From: Bradyrhizobium sp. CB2312
GTDB taxonomy: Bacteria; Pseudomonadota; Alphaproteobacteria; Rhizobiales; Xanthobacteraceae
NCBI RefSeq assembly: GCF_029714425.1
Contig: NZ_CP121668.1
Span: 6,035,501 to 6,099,500 of the forward strand
DNA length: 64,000 nt
Reading direction: 5' to 3'
In this document: positions 16,918 to 26,186 of the stretch, in pieces
How the letters are laid out: every line of letters starts with the position of its first letter
How positions within the stretch are numbered: position 1 is the stretch's first letter
Notes under the pieces: model-generated
What the model saw: only the letters and a program-made list of their open reading frames with translations
The model's database searches: none
What the model was told of the DNA's origin: nothing
Position numbers and translations under genes: made by a program

Positions 16918-18315
16918 TCAGCTCTTCTTGTAGAGACGCTTGCCCATCACCCAGGTCTCGTCGACGCAGCGATCGTCGCCGACCATCATGACGGCGAACA
17001 GCATGTTCGCGGCTTCGTCGACCGTGCGCGGACCAGCACCGTCGGCGACCAGCGACTGGTGCCAGGGCTGCGCCAGCTGGCCGGCATTCGGATCGAGCGC
17101 GACGAAATCGGCCTCCTTGCCGGGCTCGAAATTGCCGAGCTTGTCATCGATATAGAGGCCTTCGGCGCCGCCGAGCGTGACCGACCAGAAGCCGCGGTAG
17201 GGCGAGAGCTTGTTGCGCTCGGCTTCCGCGAGATCCTTGCGCGCCGGATCGATGCTGCCGTCGAGCATCGTGTTGTTGCACATGCCGACCTTGTAGGCAT
17301 CGTCGAGCACGGCGATCATCGAGAAGCGGTTGCCGCCGCCGACGTCGGTGCCGAACGACATCCTGACGCGATGCTCCGGATCGGTGGCACGGCCGAGACG
17401 GAACAGGCCGCTGCCGAGGAACAGGTTCGAGCACGGGCAGAACACCACCGCCGCGCCCTTCTTCGACATGCGTCGGAACTCGTTGTTGGAGAGATAGACG
17501 CCATGACCGCCGGAGAATTTCGGTCCGACCAGATCGAACTTCTCGTAGACGCCGAGATAGTCCTGGCAGTCCGGATGCTCGACCAGCACGCCGGTGCATT
17601 CGGCCGGGTTCTCGGAGATGTGGGTGTTGACCCAGCAGTCCGGATGCTCGTGCTTGAGGCGCTGGCACGCCTTGAGCAGCTCAGGCGAAGCGCCGAAGGC
17701 AAAGCGCGGCGTGATGGCGTAGAGGTTGCGGCCCTTGTTGTGGTACTCCGCGATCAGCCGCTTGCTGTCGCGATAGAAATTCTCGGGCGTGTCGATGAAA
17801 TCGGCCGGCGCGTTGCGGTCGATCCCTGTGAGGCCCGCGATCACGCGCATGTTGCGTCGTGCCGCTTCCTCGAACAGCTCTTCGGTCGAGACCGGCGAGG
17901 AGCTGGTGAAGGCCTGGCAGGTCGTGGTGCCGGCGGCGAGCAGTGCGTCGAGAAAACGCTTCACGCCCTCGCGCGCATAGTTGCGATCCTTGTACTTGAT
18001 TTCCTCGGGATAGATCGACTTCTGCAGCCACGGCAGCAGCTGCTCGCCATAGGCCCCTAGCACGCGGGTCTGCGGCAGATGGATGTGGCCGTCGATGAAG
18101 CCCGGCAGAATTATGCGGTCCTTGATGTGGGTGACCTCGACGCTCCGATGCGCGGCGGCGATCTTGTCGTAGGGACCGAACGCCTTGATCACGCCGTCCG
18201 TGACGACCATCAGGCCGTCCTGATGAAAGCGCGCGGCGGCCTGCTCGTTGCCGATGTGCTTCCAGGGATCATCGACGAAGTCGAAGAACGTGCCGCGAAT
18301 ACCGACGGTGGTCAT
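16918..18315 (-). CDS. guaD: Guanine deaminase
   Basis: A 465-residue amidohydrolase that converts guanine to xanthine and ammonia. Zinc ligands are in GFIDGHIHLPQTRVLGAYG, VNTHISEN and GGHGVYLSN. The catalytic Asp is in SFGTDVGGGNRFSM, preceded by the guanine-deaminase motif AVVFCPCSNLFLGSGLF. Full length and motif set agree with GuaD rather than chlorohydrolases. It is first of a likely operon with the ABM protein and rnz. Confidence 0.94.
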   Translation of the reverse strand: MTTVGIRGTFFDFVDDPWKHIGNEQAAARFHQDGLMVVTDGVIKAFGPYDKIAAAHRSVEVTHIKDRIILPGFIDGHIHLPQTRVLGAYGEQLLPWLQKSIYPEEIKYKDRNYAREGVKRFLDALLAAGTTTCQAFTSSSPVSTEELFEEAARRNMRVIAGLTGIDRNAPADFIDTPENFYRDSKRLIAEYHNKGRNLYAITPRFAFGASPELLKACQRLKHEHPDCWVNTHISENPAECTGVLVEHPDCQDYLGVYEKFDLVGPKFSGGHGVYLSNNEFRRMSKKGAAVVFCPCSNLFLGSGLFRLGRATDPEHRVRMSFGTDVGGGNRFSMIAVLDDAYKVGMCNNTMLDGSIDPARKDLAEAERNKLSPYRGFWSVTLGGAEGLYIDDKLGNFEPGKEADFVALDPNAGQLAQPWHQSLVADGAGPRTVDEAANMLFAVMMVGDDRCVDETWVMGKRLYKKS

Positions 18316-18330
18316 GAGGAGGTTCCTTCC

Positions 18331-19548
18331 TTAAGTCTGTGTGGCGTTGCGCGCCGAGGGCAGCGAGATCGCAAGCAGCGCGCCCGCGATGGCGCAGAGG
18401 CCGAGATAGAGCCAGCCGATCGGCGCCTGCGTCGTTTCGGGCAGCACCGCTGCGATCGCCATGGCGCCGCTGACGGCGAGATAGCAGAGCGCGCTGATGA
18501 GGCCGCCGATCAGGCCGTGGTCGCGCTCGAACAGGCCGAGCGCCATGCCGTACATCATCGGGCACAGCACGCCGCAGCCGCCGAGCACCAGCGCACCACC
18601 GATCGTGATCGACGTAAAATCGAGGCCCACGGTCATGCCGGTCGCAGTGAGGACCGCGGCGCCGGCAAGGAACAGCGCGAAGGCGCCAAATCCCATCACG
18701 CGGGCCGGCATGAAGCGAGCGAAATGCGCGCAGCCGAGCTCGCCGGCGAGATTGACACCGCCGAGACCGAGCGCGACGAGGCCGTAGATGGCCGCCGAAT
18801 AACCGAGGCCGGTCTGGTAGAAGAACGGCGCAACGACGCCGAAGGCGAGCTGCGCGCTCGCGGCAGCCGCAAACACCAGCACGAAGGCGAGGAAGCCCGG
18901 ACGGACAAGCGCGTCGCGCAAGATGCCGGAAGTGCGGCGTGGGTCGAACGGCGCGCGGCGATCTGCCGGCAGCGTTTCGGGCAGAAGAAACACGACGATG
19001 GTAGCGACGATGGCCGCGGCGATCGCGATGACGATGAAGACGCCGCGCCAGGAGGTCAGCTCGACAATGAAGCCGCCGGCGGCGGGCGCAAGCACGGGCG
19101 CAAGGCCCCAGGCCGCCCCGAGCAGGCCGGAGATCGCGGTGAGCTCACGGCCGCGAAAGCAATCGGCGGCGACCGCATAGGCGACGACGAGGCAGGTGCA
19201 GCCGCCGATGCCTTGCAGGAAGCGCAAGCCCAGCAGCAGCGAGGCGCTGGTGGCGAGCGCGCAGGCGATGCTCATCGCGATCAGCACCGACAGCCCTGCG
19301 AGCAGGACGTTGCGGCGACCGAGCGTATCGGAGGCGATGCCAACAGGCACCAGCGCCAGACTCATGCCGAGCATGTAGGCGGTGACGGTGTTCTGCATCG
19401 CGGCGGAATCGGTTGCGAGGTCCACCACCATCTGCGGCAGGCCGGGCGTATAGGCATCGAGCGGAATCTGACTGAACGGCACGACGCACAGCAGGATCGG
19501 CACGATCCCACTTCTCGCGCGACCGGCGTCCGAAGCAAGTGCAGTCAT
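18331..19548 (-). CDS. MFS drug-resistance exporter, Bcr/CflA family
   Basis: A 405-residue transporter with about 12 membrane segments. The opening CVVPFSQIPLDAYTPGLPQM matches the D-x-Y-x-P-x-P start of Bcr/CflA exporters. Further signs are GMSLALVPVGIASDTLGRRN (loop 2-3 motif A) and LRFLQGIGGCTCLVVAYAVA in TM4. It would export small toxic compounds by proton antiport. It lies 15 bp upstream of guanine deaminase on the same strand, so it may be co-transcribed and could move a purine-related compound, but that is inference. Confidence 0.88.
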   Translation of the reverse strand: MTALASDAGRARSGIVPILLCVVPFSQIPLDAYTPGLPQMVVDLATDSAAMQNTVTAYMLGMSLALVPVGIASDTLGRRNVLLAGLSVLIAMSIACALATSASLLLGLRFLQGIGGCTCLVVAYAVAADCFRGRELTAISGLLGAAWGLAPVLAPAAGGFIVELTSWRGVFIVIAIAAAIVATIVVFLLPETLPADRRAPFDPRRTSGILRDALVRPGFLAFVLVFAAAASAQLAFGVVAPFFYQTGLGYSAAIYGLVALGLGGVNLAGELGCAHFARFMPARVMGFGAFALFLAGAAVLTATGMTVGLDFTSITIGGALVLGGCGVLCPMMYGMALGLFERDHGLIGGLISALCYLAVSGAMAIAAVLPETTQAPIGWLYLGLCAIAGALLAISLPSARNATQT

Positions 19549-19921
19549 GGCTTACGCCCCCTCGATGCCCGCGGGCCCCGTCTTTTCGTGCGCGCAATGA
19601 GACGCGACGATGCAGGTTGCGGATATTGACGCGCGGGAAGCTGCCAGAACTGTGTGTAAAAACTCTTAGGAGGTCCGCTTCAATGCGGACAGCAGCGAGG
19701 GCTCAAACTGAAAACGCGAAAACAACCCCATGCACAGTACAAATCATTGAGGAATTTCGCCTCGAACGGCGCCAGCCGAGCCGGCGCCGACATTCGACAC
19801 GTCGGGCAAAACAGGAGCGTCATGCAACGCTCCCGATTTCGAAGTCGCCGCCGGGCCGAACCATTAACCGTTCGGAAGGCATGGGCGTTTCAGCACCGGC
19901 CGGCTTTCTGCGAGGCGCCGG
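19549..19921. other. Intergenic region, no convincing gene
   Basis: A 373-bp stretch between the MFS exporter and the alpha/beta-hydrolase-like gene. An AGGAGG at 19669-19674 precedes an ATG at 19683, and a small perfect hairpin (GTCCGC-TTCAAT-GCGGAC) sits exactly there. The resulting frame is basic, repetitive and runs into the antisense hydrolase, so I do not call a gene. The hairpin could be a short regulatory RNA structure or chance. Confidence 0.4.
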
Positions 19922-20695
19922 TCAGACCAGGAAACCCTCGAGTGCTTCGAGAAACTGTCGCGGCGATTGAAGCTGCGGCACATGCGCGCAACCCGGAATG
20001 ACCTTGAGCTCGGCGCGCGGCAATCCGGCGGCGAGCTCCCGCGACATTGGCGGCGGTGTCGCTTCGTCGTGCTCACCGACCATCACGAGCACCGGGACCT
20101 TCACCGCGGCAAGCTCTCCGCGGAGATCGAGGCTTGCCAATGCAGTGCATGCGGCGCGAAACACATCAGGGTCCGTGCGCAAGAAGGCTGCGCGACGATC
20201 CTGCATCAGCTCCGGATGCTGCGCCTGAAACTCGGGCGCGAACAGGCGCCGCATCGCGACGTCGGTGATGGCCTCGAGCCCCTTCTCGCGCGACGCCTTC
20301 GCCATGTTGCGAAACGCCTCGCGGCCGGCTTCCGAAAACGCCGCGCCGCTGTCGGCGAGAACGAGCCTGCTGGCGATCGCCGGATGCCGGATCGCCATCT
20401 GCAGCGCGACGAACCCGCCATAGCCGTTGCCGAGCACGATCGCCGGCGCGCCGCCGGCGGCATCGCGCACAGCTTCGGCCATCCGGTCGGCAACCGCAGC
20501 AAGTCCGCCTTCGACCGCGCGTGAGCGGCCGAAGCCCGGCAGCTCCGGCACGATGGTGCGAAACGATGTCTCGAGCTCAGGCACGATCGCGTCAAAGCTC
20601 GCGCGGTCCGACAAGAGCGAGTGGAAGAGGAACAGCGGCGGTCCTTCGCCCGATTGCGCGGCGTTGACGGTCCCGTTGGCAAGAAGCCTGTCCAT
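19922..20695 (-). CDS. Alpha/beta-hydrolase-fold protein lacking nucleophile serine
   Basis: About 257 residues, started at ATG 20695 because AAGGAAAG lies 7 nt upstream; an in-frame ATG at 20731 is the alternative. The fold is clear: PPLFLFHSLLSDRASFDAIV, VPELPGFGRSRAVEGG, the acid in LVMVGEHDEATPP and the His in VIPGCAHVPQLQSP. The nucleophile elbow reads VLGNGYGGFVALQ, so the expected GxSxG serine is Gly (codon GGC). It may be non-hydrolytic or use another mechanism, as in lyase-like or regulatory members. It is divergent from a GntR gene. Confidence 0.85.
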   Translation of the reverse strand: MDRLLANGTVNAAQSGEGPPLFLFHSLLSDRASFDAIVPELETSFRTIVPELPGFGRSRAVEGGLAAVADRMAEAVRDAAGGAPAIVLGNGYGGFVALQMAIRHPAIASRLVLADSGAAFSEAGREAFRNMAKASREKGLEAITDVAMRRLFAPEFQAQHPELMQDRRAAFLRTDPDVFRAACTALASLDLRGELAAVKVPVLVMVGEHDEATPPPMSRELAAGLPRAELKVIPGCAHVPQLQSPRQFLEALEGFLV

Positions 20696-20790
20696 ATCCG
20701 GTCTTTCCTTGATTTCGTCGGCCGTTGGCATGCCGCGGAAGCCCTGACTGATAAATCAACTGACAGGGAATTCAAGCATTTGGGCCTTGA

Positions 20791-20804
20791 CGTGAAATAT
20801 CACG
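20791..20804. promoter_or_regulatory. Candidate GntR operator
   Basis: CGTGAAATATCACG contains 5-bp inverted arms (CGTGA/TCACG) around AATA. It is in an AT-rich 144-bp gap between the divergent hydrolase-like gene and the GntR gene, 36 bp before the GntR start. A position that could control both directions. Confidence 0.45.
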
Positions 20805-20839
20805 ACTGAGATATTAACGCCAAGGAGATCATAAAAATC

Positions 20840-21490
20840 ATGCTTTTGCGCGAAAATATCTACGATCGGCTTAGGTCTGATATTTTAGCTTGCCGCTTAG
20901 CGCCAGGCGATGAAATGCGCGAGCAGGATTTAGCCGAGCGCTATGACGTGAGCCGGCAACCGGTCCGGGATGCGCTGCTGCGGCTGCAGCGCGAGCACCT
21001 CGTGACGGTGCAGCCGCGCCAGGGCTATCGGGTCACGCCGATCTCGCTGTCCGATGCCCGCGACCTCTTGCGCTTCCGTCTTGCGCTGGAGCCAGCCTGC
21101 GTCGCCGAGGCGATCGAAAGCGCGCCCGACAGCGTCTTGAAGTCGCTCGACCAATTCCGCCGCTTCTCCGGCAATCACGAGGACTTCATCGCCTACAATC
21201 GCGGCTTCCACACCGCGCTGGCGCATGCCTCCGGCAATCGCCGCATGGCCACGGCGCTCTGCGACCTGATCGGCCAGGCCGACCGCCTGGTCCGTGTCAG
21301 CATCTCCAATCTGAAAGGCCACGACCCGGCGAAGCTCGTTGCCGAGCATGTCGCCCTCATCAACGCCATGCAACGGCGCGAGACGCGAACCGCCGCGCGC
21401 ATCATCAAGGCCCATATCGGGGCCACCGAAAAACGCGTTCTGCCGGCGCTCAAGCGTAACGCCGTCATCGTCGAAGAGAGGTCGTCATGA
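20840..21490 (+). CDS. GntR-family regulator (FCD subfamily)
   Basis: A 216-residue repressor-type protein. The winged helix spans residues about 1-65 (ENIYDRLRSDILACRLAPGD, LAERYDVSRQPVRDALLRLQ). The FCD ligand-binding domain follows (DARDLLRFRLALEPACVAEA, DFIAYNRGFHTALAHASGN, LVAEHVALINAMQRRETRTA) with the His/Asp metal-site pattern. It overlaps the aldehyde dehydrogenase start by 4 bp (ATGA), so regulator and enzyme are co-translated. AAGGAG lies upstream of the ATG. Confidence 0.92.
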   Translation: MLLRENIYDRLRSDILACRLAPGDEMREQDLAERYDVSRQPVRDALLRLQREHLVTVQPRQGYRVTPISLSDARDLLRFRLALEPACVAEAIESAPDSVLKSLDQFRRFSGNHEDFIAYNRGFHTALAHASGNRRMATALCDLIGQADRLVRVSISNLKGHDPAKLVAEHVALINAMQRRETRTAARIIKAHIGATEKRVLPALKRNAVIVEERSS

Positions 21491-23016
21491 ACATCCCGTC
21501 AAAACCCGCGTCGATCGACGTTGAAATCCACGGCAATTTCATCGATGGGCGTGAAGTCGAGGCCGGCGCCGGCGCGATGCTGGACATCCGCAATCCCGCG
21601 ACCGGCGACGTCATCGCCCGCATACCCAATTCCACCGCCGAAGACATCGACCGCGCCATGAAAAGCGCGCGCGCCGCGTTCGAAGGCAAGGCCTGGGGCG
21701 GCATGGACACGCGCGCGCGGGCGAGGCTCGTCAACAAGCTCGCCGACGCGTTCGAAGCCAATCTCGATAGCCTCTACCGGCTGGAGACCCTCAACAACGG
21801 CCGCCCGGTCAACGAGACCCGCGCGCAGCTCTCCCGCCTGCCTGATTTCTTTCGCTATTTCGCCGGCGTCGCGCTGTCGCGCCGCGATTCCGTGATCCCC
21901 GTCGAAGGCGCCTATCTGAACTACACGCTCCGCACCCCGATCGGGATCGTCGCCAACTGCACGCCGTTCAATCACCCGCTGATGATCCTGTGCAAGTCGC
22001 TCGCCGTGGTACTGGCAACCGGCTGCGTCACCGTGGTCAAGCCGTCGGAATACACGCCGCTGACGACCTTGAAGCTCGCGCAGATCTTCACCGAAGCGGG
22101 CCTGCCGCCCGGCGTCTTCAATATCGTTCTCGGCCTCGGCCAGAGCGCCGGCAAGATGCTGGCCGAACACGGCGACATCGACAAGCTTGTCCTGACCGGC
22201 GGCACCGAGGCCGGCCGCATCGCCGGCAGCGCAGCCGCGAAGGTGTTTGCGCATCAGACCATGGAGCTCGGCGGCAAGACGCCTGTCATGGTGTTCGACG
22301 ATTTCGACGTCGACCGCGCCGTCAACTACGCCGCGTTCGGCGCCTTCATCGGCGCAGGCCAGACCTGCGTCTGTGCCTCGCGTCATATCGTCCAGGCCTC
22401 GATCTACGACGAATTCGTCGAGAAGCTGCAGGCCAAGACCCGCACGATCCGCGTCGGCGATCCCTTCGATCCGAGCACCCAGATGGGTCCCGTGATCTCG
22501 GCCAGGCAGCGCGACCGCGTTCTCAGCTATGTGGGCTATGGTCACGCCGACGGCGCGCGTCTCGTCACCGGCGGCGTTGCCGCCAAGGTGCCGGGCCACG
22601 ACAACGGCTATTTCGTCGAGCCGACCGTGTTCGCCGACGTCAAATCCGACATGCGGATCTTCCAGGAGGAAGTGTTCGGTCCATTCACCTCGGTGACGCC
22701 GTTCAAGGACGAGGCCGATGCGCTGCGGCTCGCCAACGACTCGCCGTTTGGCCTGGCCGCCGCGATCCGCACCCGCGACGTCGCCCGCGCCCACCGCGTC
22801 GCGGCATCGGTCAAGGCCGGCATCGTCTGGATCAACGATCATCACCGCCTCGATCCGGCTTCGCCCTGGGGCGGCGTCGATGATTCCGGCATCGGCCGCG
22901 AGTGCGGCACCGAGAGCTTCAACGACCATTTCAACACCAAGAGCGTGATGGTCGCGACCCACGAGCAGCCGTTCGACTGGTACCGCGACACGGCCAACCA
23001 GAAGCGATTGAACTAG
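21487..23016 (+). CDS. NAD(P)-dependent aldehyde dehydrogenase
   Basis: A 509-residue enzyme of the ALDH superfamily, oxidising an aldehyde to its acid. It has the N-terminal NFIDGREVEAGAGAMLDIRN, the coenzyme motif PFNHPLMILCKSLAVVLATG, the general-base Glu in HQTMELGGKTPVM and the catalytic Cys in GAGQTCVCASRHI. The C-terminal INDHHRLDPASPWGGVDDSG closes the fold. The family is broad and the substrate is not readable; the neighbouring MFS transporter and amidase suggest a catabolic step after uptake or amide cleavage. Confidence 0.93.
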   Translation: MNIPSKPASIDVEIHGNFIDGREVEAGAGAMLDIRNPATGDVIARIPNSTAEDIDRAMKSARAAFEGKAWGGMDTRARARLVNKLADAFEANLDSLYRLETLNNGRPVNETRAQLSRLPDFFRYFAGVALSRRDSVIPVEGAYLNYTLRTPIGIVANCTPFNHPLMILCKSLAVVLATGCVTVVKPSEYTPLTTLKLAQIFTEAGLPPGVFNIVLGLGQSAGKMLAEHGDIDKLVLTGGTEAGRIAGSAAAKVFAHQTMELGGKTPVMVFDDFDVDRAVNYAAFGAFIGAGQTCVCASRHIVQASIYDEFVEKLQAKTRTIRVGDPFDPSTQMGPVISARQRDRVLSYVGYGHADGARLVTGGVAAKVPGHDNGYFVEPTVFADVKSDMRIFQEEVFGPFTSVTPFKDEADALRLANDSPFGLAAAIRTRDVARAHRVAASVKAGIVWINDHHRLDPASPWGGVDDSGIGRECGTESFNDHFNTKSVMVATHEQPFDWYRDTANQKRLN

Positions 23017-23091
23017 CAGAGACCAGAACCGGCAGACCGCCCACAGAAGGCGGGCCGCATCAACCAGAACAACAGTCAAGGGAGAGCGTAA

Positions 23092-24459
23092 ATGTCGACA
23101 TCGGTGAACGCAGGCAGCCGTCTTGATCGGCTGCCGATCGGGCCATTCCATCGTCGCATCATGCTGCTGATTGGCATCGGCATGTTTTTCGACGGTTTCG
23201 ACATCTACATTGCCGGAACCGTGCTCAGCGTGACGCTGAAGACCGGCTTTTCGACGCTCGGCCAGAACGCGGCGTTCATCTCGGCGACCTTCGTCGGCAT
23301 GATGCTGGGATCGTTCGGCACCGGCTTCCTCGGCGATCGCTACGGACGCCGCTTCACCTATCAGTTCAATTTGCTCCTCTTCGGCCTTGCCTCCCTCGCC
23401 GCGGCGTTCTCGCCGAACATGGCCTTCCTGATCGCCTGCCGCTTCGTGATGGGCGTTGGCCTAGGTGCGGAGAACGTCGTCGGCTATTCGACGATGACGG
23501 AATTCGTGCCCGCGCGCACCCGCGGCAAATGGCTCGGCTTCACCACCGTGTGCGTCGTCACCGGCCTGCCCGTGGCATTGCTCGTCGCGTCCGTGCTGGT
23601 CCCGCAATTCGGCTGGCGCTCGATGTTCGTGCTCGGCGGTGTCGGTGCGCTCGTCGTCTGGTACATGCGCAAGTCGTTGCCGGAATCGCCGCGCTGGCTG
23701 GAGGCCGTCGGGCGCACCACCGAGGCGGAAGCGCTGATGCAGGCCATCGAGAAGGAGGCGGCGCAAGGCCAGCCCCTGCCTGCTCCCGCGCCCGTCACGT
23801 CAGCCCCGGTCGCCGCCGATCTCGGCACGTTGTTCACCGCGCCCCTGCTGTCGCGGATGATCGTCGGCGCGGTCTGCCTGATCACGATCAACACCCTGCT
23901 CTACGGCTTCGTGACCTGGCTGCCCGTCTTCTTCGTCAAGCAGGGCCTCTCGATCGCGACCTCGTTCGGCTATTCGCTGCTGATGGCGCTCGGCGCGCCC
24001 ATCGGTTCGGCCATCGGCGCACTGACCGCGGACCGCTGGGGCCGCAAGCCGACCATCATCGGGGCCTCGCTGGTCTCGGTGGCGCTCGGCATCCTCTACC
24101 CCATGATCTCGGATCCGATCCTGCTGCCGGCCGTGGGCTTCGCGCTGACCGTGCCGATCTACGTCCTGGTCGCCCTTCTATTCGGCATCTACATCCCCGA
24201 ACTGTTTCCGACCGAGGTCCGCCTGCGCGCCTCCGGCATCGTCAACACGCTGGGGCGCGGCGCCACCATCGTCACGCCGTTCCTCGTGGTCTCACTGTTC
24301 GAGACGCGCGGCGTCGCCGGCGTGATGGCGCTGATGATCGGCCTCCTGGTGGTGCAGATCATCACGGTCTGGTCGCTCGGCATCGAGCCCCGGCATCGCA
24401 GCCTCGAGGAGCTGAAGGCGGAGGACACGGCTTCGCCGGTGCTGAAGGAAGCGTCCTGA
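23092..24459 (+). CDS. MFS transporter (metabolite:H+ symporter type)
   Basis: A 455-residue, 12-segment permease. FFDGFDIYIAGTVLSVTLK in TM1 is typical of the aromatic-acid and sugar-like symporters. GDRYGRRFTYQFNLLLFG and ADRWGRKPTIIGASLVSVA are the two motif-A loops, and IYIPELFPTEVRLRASGIVN is the PELFPT signature. GGGAGAG lies 6 nt before the ATG. It follows the aldehyde dehydrogenase by 75 bp in the same direction, so it likely imports the substrate of this locus. Confidence 0.9.
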   Translation: MSTSVNAGSRLDRLPIGPFHRRIMLLIGIGMFFDGFDIYIAGTVLSVTLKTGFSTLGQNAAFISATFVGMMLGSFGTGFLGDRYGRRFTYQFNLLLFGLASLAAAFSPNMAFLIACRFVMGVGLGAENVVGYSTMTEFVPARTRGKWLGFTTVCVVTGLPVALLVASVLVPQFGWRSMFVLGGVGALVVWYMRKSLPESPRWLEAVGRTTEAEALMQAIEKEAAQGQPLPAPAPVTSAPVAADLGTLFTAPLLSRMIVGAVCLITINTLLYGFVTWLPVFFVKQGLSIATSFGYSLLMALGAPIGSAIGALTADRWGRKPTIIGASLVSVALGILYPMISDPILLPAVGFALTVPIYVLVALLFGIYIPELFPTEVRLRASGIVNTLGRGATIVTPFLVVSLFETRGVAGVMALMIGLLVVQIITVWSLGIEPRHRSLEELKAEDTASPVLKEAS

Positions 24460-24471
24460 CTCTCTCCACAC

Positions 24472-24559
24472 CGTCATGGCCGGGCTTGTCCCGGCCATCC
24501 ACGCCTTTGGCTACGCGGCACGAAGAACGTGGATGCCCGGGACAAGCCCGGGCATGACG
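24472..24559. repeat. Long inverted repeat with 32-bp arms
   Basis: Two 32-bp arms, starting CGTCATGGCCGGGCTTGTCC and ending GACAAGCCCGGGCATGACG, are reverse complements at 30 of 32 positions, with a 24-nt loop. The element starts 13 bp after the MFS stop. It has the look of a dispersed Bradyrhizobium-type palindrome and could fold into a very stable transcript-end hairpin. Confidence 0.75.
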
Positions 24560-24703
24560 ACCTCTGGCGAAGCAGATGCCCCCCCGCCCCGACACGCGGG
24601 CAGATCTGGTTCCCATTGTGCCGCCTCCTCATCTCGCTGCCAACATTGCATGTTCGATTCCCGGATCGGTTCGCCGAGACGACGAGATACAAGGGAGCGC
24701 GCG

Positions 24704-26185
24704 ATGACCGCAGATGCCGCTAACCTCAACTACGGCTCGATCGGCGCGCTCCTCGGCGCCCTGCACGCGCGCAAGATCTCCGCATCGGAATTGCTTGCAC
24801 ATACGATCGCCCGCATCGAGGCGCTGGACGGGCCGATCAACGCGATTGTCGTCCGCGATTTCGATCGGGCCAGGGACGCCGCGCGGGCCGCCGATGCCGC
24901 GCTCGGCCGCGGCGAGCGGTTGCCGCTGCTCGGCATCCCCGTAACCCTCAAAGAACCGTTCAACGTCGCGGGCCTAGCGACGACCTGGGGCTTTCCGCAT
25001 TTCAGGGATTTCAAGCCGGCCGAGGACGCTCTCGTCGTCTCGCGATTGAAGGCGGCGGGCGCCGTCATCATCGGCAAGACCAACATCCCGATCGGGCTCA
25101 GGGATTTCCAGAGCTACAACGACATCTACGGCACCACGAACAATCCGTGGGACCTCGGCCGGTCGCCTGGCGGCTCCTCGGGCGGATGCGGCGCGGCGCT
25201 GGCCGCAGGCTTCGGTCCGCTCTCGATCGGCTCGGATATCGGCGGCTCGATCCGGGTGCCCTCGCATTTCTGCGGCGTGTTCGGACACAAGCCGAGCCTC
25301 GGCCTGGTGCCGCTGCGCGGATACAGCCTGCCGCCGGCGCCGCCTGTTCCCGGCCAGGGCGACCTTGCCGTCGTCGGGCCGATGGCGCGCACCGCCTCGG
25401 ATCTCGCATTGTCGCTCGACGTGATTGCCGGTCCTGATGAGACCCGCGACGGGGTCGGCTACCGCCTCGTGCTGCCTGCCCCGCGGCATGACCAGCTCAG
25501 GGATTTCAGGATCCTCGTGATCGACACCCATCCGCTGATGCCGACGGGCGATGCCGTGCGCTCGGCCATCGGACGATTGGCCGAGCGGCTCGAACGATCA
25601 GGCGCGCATGTCGCGCGCTCGAGCACATCGCTGCCCGATCTCGCCGAGTCCGCTCGGCTCTACATGAAGCTGCTCAACGGCGCCCGAAGCCCGCGCCTGA
25701 CACCGGCCGCCCTCGCCGAGGCACAAGAAGCGGCCGCAGCACTCGCGCCCGACGACCGCAGCCTTGAGGCCGAGCGCGCCCGCGGCTGGGGCATGATCCA
25801 TCGCGATTGGCTGGCGATTGATGCGGCTCGCCTGCAGCTCCAGGAAAAGTGGTACCAGCTCTTCCGCGAGTTCGATGCGGTGATCTATCCCGTCGCCGCC
25901 GTGCCGGCCTTTCCGCACGATCATTCCGAGCCGTTCGACGCGCGAAAGCTCGACATCGATGGCAAGCTCTACAACTATTCCGATGCATGCTTCATCTGGG
26001 CCGATCCCGCCTCGACCTGCGGACTGCCGGCGACCGCCGTTCCGATCGAGCGTACGCCGTCGGGCCTGCCGGTCGGCGTGCAGATCATCGGGCCTTATCT
26101 GGAGGACCGCACGACGATTGCGCTGGCCGGGCTGATCGAGCGCGAGTTCGGCGGCTTCGTCCCGCCGCCGGCGTTGCCGAGCTGA
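24704..26185 (+). CDS. Amidase (amidase-signature family)
   Basis: About 493 residues. The start is ATG 24704 (MTADAANLNYGSIG) with AAGGGAG 6 nt upstream; the longer open frame reads through a repeat. The Ser-cisSer-Lys triad is visible: Lys in GIPVTLKEPFNVAG, cis-Ser in GRSPGGSSGGCGAALAAG and the nucleophile in SIGSDIGGSIRVPSHFCGVF. It hydrolyses a carboxamide to acid plus ammonia. It closes the GntR/ALDH/MFS locus. Substrate unknown; family members include indoleacetamide and aliphatic amide hydrolases. Confidence 0.92.
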   Translation: MTADAANLNYGSIGALLGALHARKISASELLAHTIARIEALDGPINAIVVRDFDRARDAARAADAALGRGERLPLLGIPVTLKEPFNVAGLATTWGFPHFRDFKPAEDALVVSRLKAAGAVIIGKTNIPIGLRDFQSYNDIYGTTNNPWDLGRSPGGSSGGCGAALAAGFGPLSIGSDIGGSIRVPSHFCGVFGHKPSLGLVPLRGYSLPPAPPVPGQGDLAVVGPMARTASDLALSLDVIAGPDETRDGVGYRLVLPAPRHDQLRDFRILVIDTHPLMPTGDAVRSAIGRLAERLERSGAHVARSSTSLPDLAESARLYMKLLNGARSPRLTPAALAEAQEAAAALAPDDRSLEAERARGWGMIHRDWLAIDAARLQLQEKWYQLFREFDAVIYPVAAVPAFPHDHSEPFDARKLDIDGKLYNYSDACFIWADPASTCGLPATAVPIERTPSGLPVGVQIIGPYLEDRTTIALAGLIEREFGGFVPPPALPS

Positions 26186-26186
26186 A

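Noticed and set aside
18079..19629. A 516-codon plus-strand frame over the MFS exporter.
   Set aside because: Composition is Ala/Glu/Arg/Gly-rich and repetitive; the minus-strand frame encodes a complete Bcr/CflA transporter.
19683..19970. A 95-codon ORF with an AGGAGG ribosome-site-like sequence.
   Set aside because: Arg/Ser-rich product without structure, runs into the antisense hydrolase-like gene, and the start region is a hairpin; kept only as an intergenic note.
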